From positions 115,007 through 179,006 of the forward strand of contig NZ_WBVO01000007.1 of assembly GCF_008933115.1 (NCBI RefSeq): a stretch of DNA of 64,000 nt. Reading direction: 5' to 3'. Both the position numbers and the translations under genes were made by a program. This document shows, in pieces, positions 17,483 to 25,184 of this stretch. The stretch's first letter is position 1. Every line of letters begins with the position of its first letter. The notes beneath the pieces were generated by a model that was not told the DNA's origin, made no database searches, and saw only the letters and a list, made by a program, of their open reading frames with translations. This stretch comes from Phaeocystidibacter luteus (lineage in GTDB: Bacteria > Bacteroidota > Bacteroidia > Flavobacteriales > Schleiferiaceae).

Positions 17483-18691
17483 TCACTCCTCCCCTTCTAC
17501 ATACGACTTTAGATAGATGAAGTTTCGAGCCAGCTCGCCATCGCGAGTTTCGGTTGCGCGCTCAATGATACCGTCTGGGTCATCCCCAATCAGGAATGGC
17601 AACACCTTGTCGATAAGTTCACGCCCAAAGTCCTCAGCCGCGTCACGCGGCAGCTCGCAAGGTAGATTGTCTACCGCTTGGACACCTATACTTCCTTCGG
17701 TGCCCAATTCGACCTCCTTTTCGGAATGGGGATCATAGGCGTAAAAAGGATTGGCTATCGTAGACGGACGAAGTGTTGATGCTACAGGACCGTCGATATC
17801 CGCTGAAATATCTGAAACGAATTTAATCTTGAAGTCTTCCTTCTTGGCATCCTCACGGGTGAAGATGAAGGGAGAACCATCGCCCCAGTAATGACAAGCG
17901 AGGTACATGTCCGCCACTCGTGCAAATCGCATAAAGTCCGAACGATAACTCTCCGGATTCGAATAGAAGTCGTTCCTCGTAGCTACTAGACCATCATTCC
18001 TACGGTTATAATCGAGTACTCCAAGTTGAACAAACACCGGCTCGTCAAAAGACTCAGAAAGGAATGCTCTAATTGGAACTTTGGTAATCTTTAGGGAGTT
18101 CAGGATTTCAATGGCACCTCGCGCCACGCGCCCTTGCCCAGTCATCACAATCTTGAAATCACTCGGGAGCTTGACTTTAGAGAACTCCAACTCCATTTCG
18201 GCTCTGTCTCTACACTCATGCGCTGGGCGAAGCTCGAAAGACTTTGTAGCTAGGCCGTATCCTCTAAATGCATTGTACGCTCCAACGATTCCGGCATATC
18301 TACCGAAACCAATGAGGCGAGTACCTTTCGCGCTCTTGAGCACTTCATAATCTACGAGGCGGATATTCTTTTCGAGAATAGCGCGAAGCAGATTGCGGTT
18401 GTACGGCTGTTTTTTGAAAGTGTGTGAGAAAAAGAAGTAGGTCTTATTGGGAATAAGCTGGTCAATCGGAACTTCCTTGACACCGAGCAAAACATCGCAG
18501 TCAGACACATCGTCGACCACCGGAATACCAGCAGCCCGGTATTCATTATCGGTAAAAGCTCGAATGTCGCTGGACTGTGCAACTACCTCCACTTGGGGGT
18601 ATTTCTCTTTCAGTTCGGCGCATTGGCTTGGGCTAAGAGGTACGCGCTTATCCGGTGGAGTCTTTCCCTCCTTTATTAACCCAATTTTCAA
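17483..18691 (-). CDS. AlaDH/PNT-domain dehydrogenase (saccharopine or alanine dehydrogenase-like)
   Basis: NAD(P)-dependent oxidoreductase of the alanine dehydrogenase/transhydrogenase fold. Seen: N-terminal IGLIKEGKTPPDKRVPLSP with the family's KxxDxRV core, FSHTFKKQPYNR near residue 95, LIGFGRYAGIVGAYNAFRG near 130, a nucleotide-binding GQGRVARGAIE near 190, and SDISADIDGPVASTLRPS near 300. The FSHT and SDIS..DGP blocks resemble lysine-forming saccharopine dehydrogenase more than classical alanine dehydrogenase, but the substrate is not certain. The start is set at TTG 18691 by homology; no ATG is available, and the longer TTG at 18769 lies inside the promoter box. It is divergent from ssrA. 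Confidence 0.72.
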   Translation of the reverse strand: MKIGLIKEGKTPPDKRVPLSPSQCAELKEKYPQVEVVAQSSDIRAFTDNEYRAAGIPVVDDVSDCDVLLGVKEVPIDQLIPNKTYFFFSHTFKKQPYNRNLLRAILEKNIRLVDYEVLKSAKGTRLIGFGRYAGIVGAYNAFRGYGLATKSFELRPAHECRDRAEMELEFSKVKLPSDFKIVMTGQGRVARGAIEILNSLKITKVPIRAFLSESFDEPVFVQLGVLDYNRRNDGLVATRNDFYSNPESYRSDFMRFARVADMYLACHYWGDGSPFIFTREDAKKEDFKIKFVSDISADIDGPVASTLRPSTIANPFYAYDPHSEKEVELGTEGSIGVQAVDNLPCELPRDAAEDFGRELIDKVLPFLIGDDPDGIIERATETRDGELARNFIYLKSYVEGEE

Positions 18692-18766
18692 TGCCAGCGA
18701 TTTTAGATTGTTCGTTGCAAAAGTCGTGAATAGAATTGGAAGTGTAAAACATCTCACACACTCAAT

Positions 18767-18774
18767 CAAATGTA
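18767..18774 (-). promoter_or_regulatory. -7 box TACATTTG, minus strand
   Basis: TAnnTTTG match read on the minus strand. It overlaps the first codon of the longest frame of the dehydrogenase gene, so translation must begin further down. Confidence 0.6.
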
Positions 18775-18804
18775 GTACGGTTTGTGCGTGGGTTGTGGTT
18801 GGCT

Positions 18805-18812
18805 TACCTTTG
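18805..18812 (+). promoter_or_regulatory. -7 box TACCTTTG of ssrA
   Basis: TAnnTTTG match that ends 13 bp before the tmRNA 5' end, the distance expected for a directly transcribed stable RNA. Confidence 0.75.
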
Positions 18813-18825
18813 TAGATTCATCCTT

Positions 18826-19221
18826 GGGGCTGACTGGTTTTGACAGCAAGATGAAGGGATGTGTAAGCATGTCGAGCAATGGGGTTTCCGCTCGTTAAAC
18901 AGGGACTTCAGCTTTATAACTGGCAACAACAATTACGCGCTTGCCGCTTAATCGATTCGATAGAACGATTTAGCCAATCCACGTACTAGGTACGGGAGTG
19001 AGCCATCTCTCAGAATCCATGTCTGACGGAGTCTGATCAAGAGGTGCAGTAAGGTTAGACTAGGCATTCCGATGATACTACAGGATGTCGAAAATTTAGT
19101 ATCTAAGCGTTCGCTAGGCTGTTCATAGCCAGGCTTGCGTCGAAAACCCAACAATGAACTAAGCATGTAGAAAGCCCATTTTTTCCTTGTTTGCACGCGG
19201 GTTCGAATCCCGCCAGCTCCA
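18826..19221 (+). ncRNA. ssrA: Transfer-messenger RNA (tmRNA)
   Basis: One-piece tmRNA of about 396 nt that rescues stalled ribosomes with SmpB. The 5' end GGGGCTGACTGGTTTTGACAG pairs through GGGGCTG with CAGCTCC at 19214-19220. A T-arm GGGTTCGAATCCC and discriminator A follow; the 3' CCA is not encoded (CAAG follows). The tag frame GGC AAC AAC AAT TAC GCG CTT GCC GCT TAA encodes GNNNYALAA (18922-18951), a Bacteroidota-type tag. Short reading frames across this region are artefacts. It is transcribed from its own promoter and ended by a hairpin at 19234. Confidence 0.96.
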
Positions 19222-19233
19222 CAAGACAAGCCG

Positions 19234-19273
19234 AATCCCTCATCACGACGTAAGGAGTGATGCAGGGATTTTT
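19234..19273 (+). terminator. Terminator after ssrA
   Basis: Stem AATCCCTCATCAC / GTGATGCAGGGATT with a single bulged C and a T run ending at 19273. Confidence 0.8.
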
Positions 19274-19285
19274 ATTTGAAAGATT

Positions 19286-19800
19286 CTCTCGCAGAGAATA
19301 AGAGGAATTGCGTGATGGAGAGAGTCCGCAGAGGATGAGCGTGGCGTGGTTCACGCAAAACCGCAAAAAAATAAATGCCCTATATACTTTGACAAAATCA
19401 ATCGCCGGCGAGTTAGCCGACCGTTAGATTGAATGCCGAGATCGTAGGCACGGTGCTTTAGCACGTGCCGCTGGTAGGGTAACCGGATTCGTGGAAGATT
19501 CTCTCGCAGAGAATAAGAGGAATTGCGTGATGGAGAGAGTCCGCAGAGGGGTGTGCGTGGTGTGGTTCGTGCGAAACCGCAAAAAAATAAATGCCCTATA
19601 TACTTTGACAAAATCAATCGCCGGCGAGTTAGCCAAATCATCAGACCAAGTTCCTAGATCATAGGCACGGTGCTTTAGCACGTGCCGCTGGTAGGGTAAC
19701 CGGATTCGTGGAATATTCTCTCGCAGAGAAAATGAGGAATTGCGTGGTGGAGAGAGTCCGCAGGGAGGTGAGCGCGGTGTGGTTCACGCGCCGGCTGGCG
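19286..19800 (+). repeat. Tandem array of about 215 bp repeat units (units b, c and partial d)
   Basis: CTCTCGCAG starts fall at 19286, 19501 and 19718 (periods 215 and 217). Units b and c each run through GTCCGCAGAGG, CGCAAAACCGCAAAAA (c: GCGAAACCG), CAAAATCAATCGCC, a variable module, a bulged hairpin (19447-19469 preceded by GTAG; 19674-19696 preceded by ATAG), then GGTAACCGGATTCGTGG. Unit d breaks off near 19800 into a GCCGGCTGGC palindrome. The array fills the gap between ssrA and the next gene; no gene is seen at 19274-19843. Confidence 0.9.
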
Positions 19801-19843
19801 GAAGAAAAGCAAACACGCAATTAAATGAACACATTGGGGGTGT

Positions 19844-20245
19844 TTACGCCAGCAACTTCCTCAAGAATCGTTTATGTCGCCACTTTGCAATCTGCCAAAT
19901 CGAGATGGCTAAAATTGACGATAGTGACAACCCTATAATTATGACTTCGACCGGAGATCCCATCACTAAGGGAAACACGAAGAAAACTCCGAAAAATGCC
20001 GCAACATTCAACCAGTATCTCACTGAGATGATCTTGTATATCACTTCATCACCTTTCAATTGAATCGAGCCATAATCTATCATTGTGAAAAGCTCACCTC
20101 TAAACAAGTAGGAGAAATCCCATTCAGCTTCAAACTCCAAAAGATTGGTTGAAACATTCGTGACTTTCACGAATGATGACATCCTCTTTTCAACAGCAAA
20201 GAGGTCAACATGTTGATCAGAATTAATGGTGATTTCGGCTTTCAT
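19844..20245 (-). CDS. Hypothetical membrane protein, two predicted helices
   Basis: A 133-residue protein I do not recognise. It has a polar N-terminal domain of about 75 residues, then two hydrophobic helices at about 78-97 and 100-117 (LNVAAFFGVFFVFPLVM; VIIIGLSLSSILAI), and a basic C-terminal tail (KWRHKRFLRKLL), suggesting an inner-membrane protein with both ends in the cytoplasm. It starts a run of small unrecognised minus-strand genes between two repeat arrays. There are no catalytic motifs. Its 3' end lies close to the array at 19286-19800. Confidence 0.55.
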   Translation of the reverse strand: MKAEITINSDQHVDLFAVEKRMSSFVKVTNVSTNLLEFEAEWDFSYLFRGELFTMIDYGSIQLKGDEVIYKIISVRYWLNVAAFFGVFFVFPLVMGSPVEVIIIGLSLSSILAISIWQIAKWRHKRFLRKLLA

Positions 20246-20312
20246 AAGGTCATACTCTATTGGGCTATTGTAGCAGCTTCACTTTAAATATCACGTTCTC
20301 TTTTCAAAGCTT

Positions 20313-20810
20313 CTAATGTATAGTGTAGCCCACAGAAGTGTCTAGCAATAAACCACCGCTATACATAATCGACAATTCCTCTAAATCAGCATTCAAGTCA
20401 GCCTTGCCTTGCGAATCACATCTCGAGTTCATTAGATAGAGACTGGAGGTATGGAAGAATGTTATTGAATCAATTCGATTACCTTTTGGCGGAATCCTTT
20501 TGTAAGGGGCTCCCAACAGTTGAACAACTTCAGCCTCCGACTTCCCATATAAATCGCATTCTTTGATTATTCTATTGAGCAAGGGCAGACTCTTCAAGCT
20601 GTCGCAGCCAGATGGATCACTACCCCAAACAGCGAGGAGTGAATCGCAAGGAGTTTCTTTCAGAGATATATCTTGCTGAACACGAGCTTCACCTGTGGAA
20701 CCAGAATCATCACAACTGGACGTAATAATCCCTATGAAAAGGGGAATTAATATCGTCTTTCTCATCAAATTGAAATTCGACTTTTTTTGTCCATCTGCTT
20801 GTTCCTTCAT
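20313..20810 (-). CDS. Hypothetical lipoprotein with BamE/SmpA-like motif
   Basis: A predicted lipoprotein: a hydrophobic signal MRKTILIPLFIGIITSSC precedes the lipid-accepting Cys. The mature part contains LYGKSEAEVVQLLGAPYKR, which matches the G.s..eV..lLG.P pattern of BamE/SmpA-type small domains, a common fold and not a firm function. The start at 20810 overlaps the previous stop as ATGA, which favours coupled translation, but it puts 15 polar residues before the signal. ATG 20765 would give a canonical lipoprotein signal, so the start is uncertain. Its probable operon partner is the lipoprotein gene upstream. Confidence 0.55.
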   Translation of the reverse strand: MKEQADGQKKSNFNLMRKTILIPLFIGIITSSCDDSGSTGEARVQQDISLKETPCDSLLAVWGSDPSGCDSLKSLPLLNRIIKECDLYGKSEAEVVQLLGAPYKRIPPKGNRIDSITFFHTSSLYLMNSRCDSQGKADLNADLEELSIMYSGGLLLDTSVGYTIH

Positions 20811-21421
20811 TCTTCGTCATGGAATTGAACACAGTAAATTGACTGAACATCCGTCCGATAAATTGAATCACAGTTGAGATCAATCAACTCATCACCAGAC
20901 AAATACCATGATTGAAATATTTTATCCGATTCAGGGCTTCGCGGGGTATTCTCTAAGGTGAAAACGTCTCTATACTCGGGTCGAAACAAGATTCCATATC
21001 CTATACCCTGTCCTTCATCGAATTCAACGGTATAATCCCTTATGACCTTAAAAGTGAAAGGCTCAAACCAAGTGCTGTCATCAAACGCAATATATTCTCT
21101 CGTCAATGTTGAAGAAATTCGATGGACAGAATCTACATGCGGGATTGAAAGAAGATGCCAGCCTCCGCTATAATCAGAGGTCATCAGAAAGCGATACTCT
21201 GAACGATTCGAATCAACCAATACAATCAAAGCGCGCCTTGTTTCAGAATCATCGAGTGAATACTTGTGCGTGAAAACTACATCCAAGTTATATCGCTCGA
21301 GTAAATCCTCCTGATTGTAATATCCAGCGGGTATTGATGAAGGCTTAGAGCAAGAAAGTGCCAAGGTGAAGAGACACAATGCTAGAACCTTACTTTTATT
21401 GAAGAGAGGAAGAAGTTGCAT
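20807..21421 (-). CDS. Hypothetical lipoprotein
   Basis: A 204-residue protein with a type II signal ending at LALSC (Cys24). The mature region is rich in beta-type, acidic and aromatic residues (for example DSTWFEPFTFKVIRDY), without motifs I recognise. It overlaps the next gene by 4 nt (ATGA), so the two lipoproteins are probably cotranslated and may act together at the outer membrane or periplasmic face. Base composition is AT-richer than the core genes to the left. Confidence 0.55.
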   Translation of the reverse strand: MQLLPLFNKSKVLALCLFTLALSCSKPSSIPAGYYNQEDLLERYNLDVVFTHKYSLDDSETRRALIVLVDSNRSEYRFLMTSDYSGGWHLLSIPHVDSVHRISSTLTREYIAFDDSTWFEPFTFKVIRDYTVEFDEGQGIGYGILFRPEYRDVFTLENTPRSPESDKIFQSWYLSGDELIDLNCDSIYRTDVQSIYCVQFHDEE

Positions 21422-21471
21422 AGAACATGAAGGTACTAAAGTTGTCTTGACCGCTTATTCTAAAACAGAAT

Positions 21472-21612
21472 CTAAATCTTATCACGGGACTTTCTTACTC
21501 CCTTCCTAACAACAACCATCACTACCACAACCATCAACACCAACAAAGCCAAATCCCATTCGGATATGACGTAGTACGTGTCGTGAATGTTGATGTCGAT
21601 TTCTAATATCAA
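21472..21612 (-). CDS. Small membrane ORF with IHDTYYV motif (possible gene or remnant)
   Basis: A 46-residue frame from TTG 21612 to TAG 21472, too short for standard listings. It begins LILEIDINIHDTYYVIS and continues into a hydrophobic helix rich in V and L with a basic tail. HDTYYV is a signature of subunit I of heme-copper oxidases (HDTYYVVAHFH), and short Bacteroidota membrane proteins carry similar sequence. Here the following histidines are absent (VISEWDLALL), so it cannot bind heme or copper as in COX1. It may be a small membrane protein or a degraded fragment. There is no ATG and no obvious promoter. Confidence 0.35.
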   Translation of the reverse strand: MILEIDINIHDTYYVISEWDLALLVLMVVVVMVVVRKGVRKSRDKI

Positions 21613-21645
21613 AGGCTAAAGTTTCATTCAGCATTCAATTTAGTT

Positions 21646-22980
21646 CTAGTTGCCCATCGCGCGGACCAACTTATAGATAATGCGAATCACAATTAGAATT
21701 CCGACGATTACCCCACCAATCTTAATCGATGCCCCAGATCCTTTTCCGCTAATTTGATTCTCAGCAGAATCTGGATTGAAATTACCCAGTTTTACATCTA
21801 TCGGATCTTGACCTCTTCTAAACAACTCTCCTAGCGCTGGGTACACTCTGCCACGAATCAATTCGATTGACGGCGAATTATCCTTGAGCGCATAAATTGG
21901 AAAATAGATGTCCTTCTTAAGCTCGGCTATCGACTTCCCCGAAAGATCAGCGGAAGTGGGAAACTCTCCTCCGAGAACGAAGTAGGTATCTGCCAAGTCG
22001 TATACAAGTTGAAATTGATTGCGAAGCTCTTGACCATTCAAAGCAGCCAATTTATCGAGATGAACCATAAGAACCCGCTTCGCTTCCACGACTTCAGATT
22101 GATCCCACCTCTGCGTTCTCATCAACAAGCCTGGGAATGAGCCTGGGTTCTGCGCAAAATGGAGTAGAATCTTGCGGGTCTCCTTTCTAGCTTCGGGACT
22201 TGTTATTGGCTGACTTTTCCATTCATTCAAGAGTGTGCGAAGGTGTTCAAACATAGCCCGACGCTGTGCTGCTGTACCATTTCCAACCAGTTGTACGCCT
22301 TTGTAAAAGCCCGGTAGAGGAGCATCTGACATCGATGTTAAGCCAATCTGGAAAGCGAGTAACACACCACCGGGATTTGCCGTTGGTTCGCTAAGCGAAT
22401 TATTCAGAGTCTGTTCGAATTCATCAATATCAGAAAACCTGTATTCTCCTTCAGGCCGCACCCTACTATCAGTTTTCGCACCAGCGAATTCACCTGCTTT
22501 CGTTCGATAAATCTTTACTGGATAATCTTCTGAAATTCGATTTCCTCCCCATTCCTCAATCAGAGGCAAGATGCCATCGAAATATAAATCACCCTCATCT
22601 AAACTGAGTCGGTTCGTACCATTCAGATGGTAAACCTCTCCATCTTCATAATCATCTGTACCATCTGGTTGTCCATCCTGGAACCATTCTACGTGGTAGG
22701 CACCAGCAGTCTCTCCGATGAAATAGACGCATGCTTTATCCACTATTTCCGTAAGACGATCAAAATTGGAGTAACCCACCCAATCGTAATTGAACCAAAT
22801 AGCTGTGCAACTTCCCATGGTAAGGATCGCGATATCATCTTCCTCCCCACCCAATACAAATGGATCCTCTTCAAAAACCGTAGCTTGAATCTCCTCGAGC
22901 TCAACCTTCAAACAACGCTCAATATCGTGTGTAGAGAGCCCCTTTTTACTCAATAAGGCCCCGGCGAAATTCATGCCCAT
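21646..22980 (-). CDS. Hypothetical 444-residue protein with C-terminal membrane anchor
   Basis: No family recognised. The N-terminal 200 residues are acidic and mixed alpha/beta (LTMGSCTAIWFNYDW, AYHVEWFQDG). A middle helical region (about 240-330: RRAMFEHLRTLLNEW, ARKETRKILLHFAQNP) is followed by a low-complexity Ser/Gly linker and a single hydrophobic helix near 418-438 ending in a basic tail, so it looks tail-anchored with most of the protein in the cytoplasm. The start is MGM at 22980. It is divergent from the truncated globin, sharing a 71-bp gap. No catalytic motif is visible. Confidence 0.6.
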   Translation of the reverse strand: MGMNFAGALLSKKGLSTHDIERCLKVELEEIQATVFEEDPFVLGGEEDDIAILTMGSCTAIWFNYDWVGYSNFDRLTEIVDKACVYFIGETAGAYHVEWFQDGQPDGTDDYEDGEVYHLNGTNRLSLDEGDLYFDGILPLIEEWGGNRISEDYPVKIYRTKAGEFAGAKTDSRVRPEGEYRFSDIDEFEQTLNNSLSEPTANPGGVLLAFQIGLTSMSDAPLPGFYKGVQLVGNGTAAQRRAMFEHLRTLLNEWKSQPITSPEARKETRKILLHFAQNPGSFPGLLMRTQRWDQSEVVEAKRVLMVHLDKLAALNGQELRNQFQLVYDLADTYFVLGGEFPTSADLSGKSIAELKKDIYFPIYALKDNSPSIELIRGRVYPALGELFRRGQDPIDVKLGNFNPDSAENQISGKGSGASIKIGGVIVGILIVIRIIYKLVRAMGN

Positions 22981-23051
22981 GAGAGAGTAGTTTTGTGAAC
23001 TTTGAAGTTAGTGAATACTATTCAGAGTTCATCCTTCCCTACCTTCGTATC

Positions 23052-23426
23052 ATGAACGATATCAATTCTCGTGAAGACGTCATTTTACTCGTTAATTCCT
23101 TTTATAAAAAGGTTCGAAAGGACACCCTCATAGGTCCTGTTTTTGAGAACCGAATAAAGGATGACTGGGAGCCCCATTTGCAAAAGATGTACGGATTCTG
23201 GGAGAATATACTCTTTGGAAACAACGCCTATAACGGACGCCCCTTCCCGCCACATGCAACACTAGGAATAGACGTCCCACACTTCGAAAGATGGATTACC
23301 CTATTCCATGAAACGCTAGACGAGCTCTTTGAGGGAGCACGAGCTGACGAGGCAAAGAAAAGAGCGGTTTTGATTGGCAGGGTGTTCTTGGGGAAATTGG
23401 AGATGATGGGGAGAGCGGGGTCGTGA
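23052..23426 (+). CDS. Group III truncated hemoglobin
   Basis: A small heme protein binding O2, NO or similar ligands, 124 residues from this ATG. It matches group III trHb: helix B-type VNSFYKKVRKD near residue 15, PVFENRI near 30, WEPHLQKMYGFWENILFG near 38-55 and YNGRPFPPHATL near 58-69, with the proximal His probably in HFERW near 76. The ATG is chosen over GTG 22995 because it aligns with the family N-terminus and a weak TACCTTCG box lies just before it. The 3' end is followed 5 bp later by a repeat array. Confidence 0.82.
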   Translation: MNDINSREDVILLVNSFYKKVRKDTLIGPVFENRIKDDWEPHLQKMYGFWENILFGNNAYNGRPFPPHATLGIDVPHFERWITLFHETLDELFEGARADEAKKRAVLIGRVFLGKLEMMGRAGS

Positions 23427-23431
23427 GGGAT

Positions 23432-24262
23432 CTCTCGCAGAGAAAATGAGGATTACGTGGTGGAGAGAGTCCGCAGAGGATGAGCGTGGTGTGGTTCACG
23501 CAAAACCGCAAAAAAAATAAATGCCCTATTTACTTTGACAAAATCAATCGCCTGCGAGTTAGCCAAACCGTTAGAATGAATTCCGAGATCGTAGGCACGG
23601 TGCTTTAGCACGTGCCGCTGGTAGGGTAACCGGATTCGTGGAAGATTCTCTCGCAGGGAAAATAAAGAATACGTGGTGGAGAGAGTCCGCAGAGGATGAG
23701 CGTGGTGTGGTTCGTGCGAAACCGCAAAAAACATTGCGCCATTTGCTACTACAAAATCAATCGCCTGCGAGCTAGCCGACCGTTAGATTGAATGCAGAGA
23801 TAGTAGGCACGGTGCTTTAGCACGTGCCGCTGGTAGGGTAACCGGATTCGTGGAAGATTCTCTCGCAGGGAAAATAAAGAATTCGTGGTGGAGAGAGTCC
23901 GCAGAGGATGAGCGTTGTTTGGTTCACGCAAAACCGCAAAAAATAAATGCCCTATTTACTTTGACAAAATCAATCGCCTGCGAGTTAGCCAAACCGTTAG
24001 ATTGAATGCCGAGATCGTAGGCACGGTGCTTTAGCACGTGCCGCTGGTTGGCAAACCGGATTCGTGGGAGATCTCTCGCTGAGAAAATGAGGAATTCGTG
24101 GTGGAGAGAGTCCGCAGAGGGGTGAGCGTTGTGTGGTTCACGCAAAACCGCAAAAAACATTGCGCTATTTGCTCCGACAAAATCAATCGCCTACGTGTTA
24201 GCCAAATCATCAGACCGAGTTCCTAGATCATAGGCACGGTGCTTGAGCACGTGCCGTTTGTG
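23432..24262 (+). repeat. Tandem array of four about 215 bp repeat units (units e-h)
   Basis: Starts at 23432, 23648, 23860 and 24073 (periods 216, 212, 213). Every unit ends in the bulged hairpin GGCAC(G)GTGCT / AGCACGTGCC at 23594-23616, 23816-23838, 24020-24042 and 24233-24255 (last loop changed to TG). The hairpin is preceded by GTAG in e-g and ATAG in h. Two internal modules vary: an ATAAATGCCCTA version (e, g) or an ACATTGCGC version (f, h), and a CCGTTAGA version (e-g) or an AAATCATCAGACC version (h). The array spans the whole gap 23427-24276. Confidence 0.92.
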
Positions 24263-24276
24263 AGGGTCAAATGCTC

Positions 24277-24732
24277 CTACAAGACAACCTCATCATGAGC
24301 TACCTTGAGCGCCTTTAAATCGTCGATTACAAAGCCAGATAAACCTGGCCAGATGGTTCTGAATACTTCTCCCCTGTGCCTAATAACCAACACCTCGACA
24401 TCTTGATGGTTGTTGTTCTTGCGCGTTTCGAAGGTGAGATTCGTCGCCGATTTATCTAGTGTGACAGTCGAACCGCCTTTGTTATATATAACCTTCAGTT
24501 CTCCTGAACTCGAATCAAGCTCAAGAGCGAAAATCCGCTTTATTTGATAGAGATAGATGTAATATCCGAGCGCCAAACCAACTTCAAGTCCTATCAGCAC
24601 AAGCAGAAAATCCCCACCTAAAAAATGAGCTACGATAGCAACAATCAGTGCAAAAATCGCCAGGGTTAAAAAGATTACCCGAACCAGTTTGTTATTGATT
24701 TCTACTCTCATACCATTCATTTCAAATATCAT
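24277..24732 (-). CDS. Hypothetical membrane protein, two helices plus PH-like tail
   Basis: A 151-residue unrecognised protein. Two hydrophobic helices lie at about 17-38 and 42-62 (VIFLTLAIFALIVAIVAHFL; LLVLIGLEVGLALGYYIYLY), followed by a soluble beta-rich C-terminal domain of about 90 residues. The layout is like small bacterial PH-type membrane proteins, but no specific motif is seen. Three in-frame ATGs (24732, 24720, 24711) are possible starts. It is bracketed by repeats: the plus-oriented array at its 3' side and inverted-orientation repeats at its 5' side. Confidence 0.55.
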   Translation of the reverse strand: MIFEMNGMRVEINNKLVRVIFLTLAIFALIVAIVAHFLGGDFLLVLIGLEVGLALGYYIYLYQIKRIFALELDSSSGELKVIYNKGGSTVTLDKSATNLTFETRKNNNHQDVEVLVIRHRGEVFRTIWPGLSGFVIDDLKALKVAHDEVVL

Positions 24733-24811
24733 TACCCCATCCTAAATCCATATCGAAATACCAATCATGTATGCATCCCATGATTGAATCCCCGAGAGCC
24801 TTCCACAACAC

Positions 24812-25184
24812 ACTCCCCTCATTTTCTCTGTTAAAAATCACTCTCCGTGTCCTCTGCGTCTCTGTAGCTTGCCCGCCTGCCGGCGGGTGAGGCCATTCCA
24901 CGCTCATTCCCAGCGAACTCTCTCTACCACCTATATCCCTCCAATTCTCTGCGAGAAAAATCACACCACGCCAAGCATCTCTGTGCCCTCTGCGTCTCTG
25001 TGTGAGGTTACTTCACGCTCATTCCCTGCGTTCTCTCTCCACCACGTAAAACTTTAATTCTCTGCGAGAATAACCACACCACACCAAGCATCTCTGTGCC
25101 CTCTGTTTCTCTGTGTGAGTTTCCATCACGCTCCCTGCGTTCTCTCTCCACCACACATATCCTTTTAATTCTCTGCGAGAATAA
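24812..25184 (-). repeat. Minus-oriented tandem of about 112 bp units related to the 215 bp family
   Basis: Read on the plus strand, CTCTGCGAGAA occurs at 24947, 25060 and 25171 (periods 113 and 111). Each is separated by CATCTCTGTGCCCTCTG, TCTCTGTGTGAG and GTTCTCTCTCCACCAC. These are the reverse complement of the first module (CTCGCAGAG, GGTGGAGAGAG) of the 215 bp units, without the bulged hairpin. A TTGCCCGCCTGCCGGCGGG palindrome lies at 24869-24887. The last unit runs into the 3' end of the FGE-like gene. No gene is seen at 24733-25164. Confidence 0.85.

Noticed and set aside
19103..19681. Several 60-130 residue frames in the repeats and tmRNA (MRFCVNHTT..., MLKHRAYDLG... types), also at 16213 and 23296-24160
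   Set aside because: They are the same translated repeat in several copies, antisense to or overlapping hairpins and ssrA; no coding signature.
19286..24262. CRISPR array
   Set aside because: Units are about 215 bp with mostly similar sequence throughout; there are no short repeats with unique equal-length spacers and no cas genes.
19214..24270. attL/attR pair formed by the ssrA 3' end
   Set aside because: I found no second copy of the T-arm/acceptor sequence in the window.
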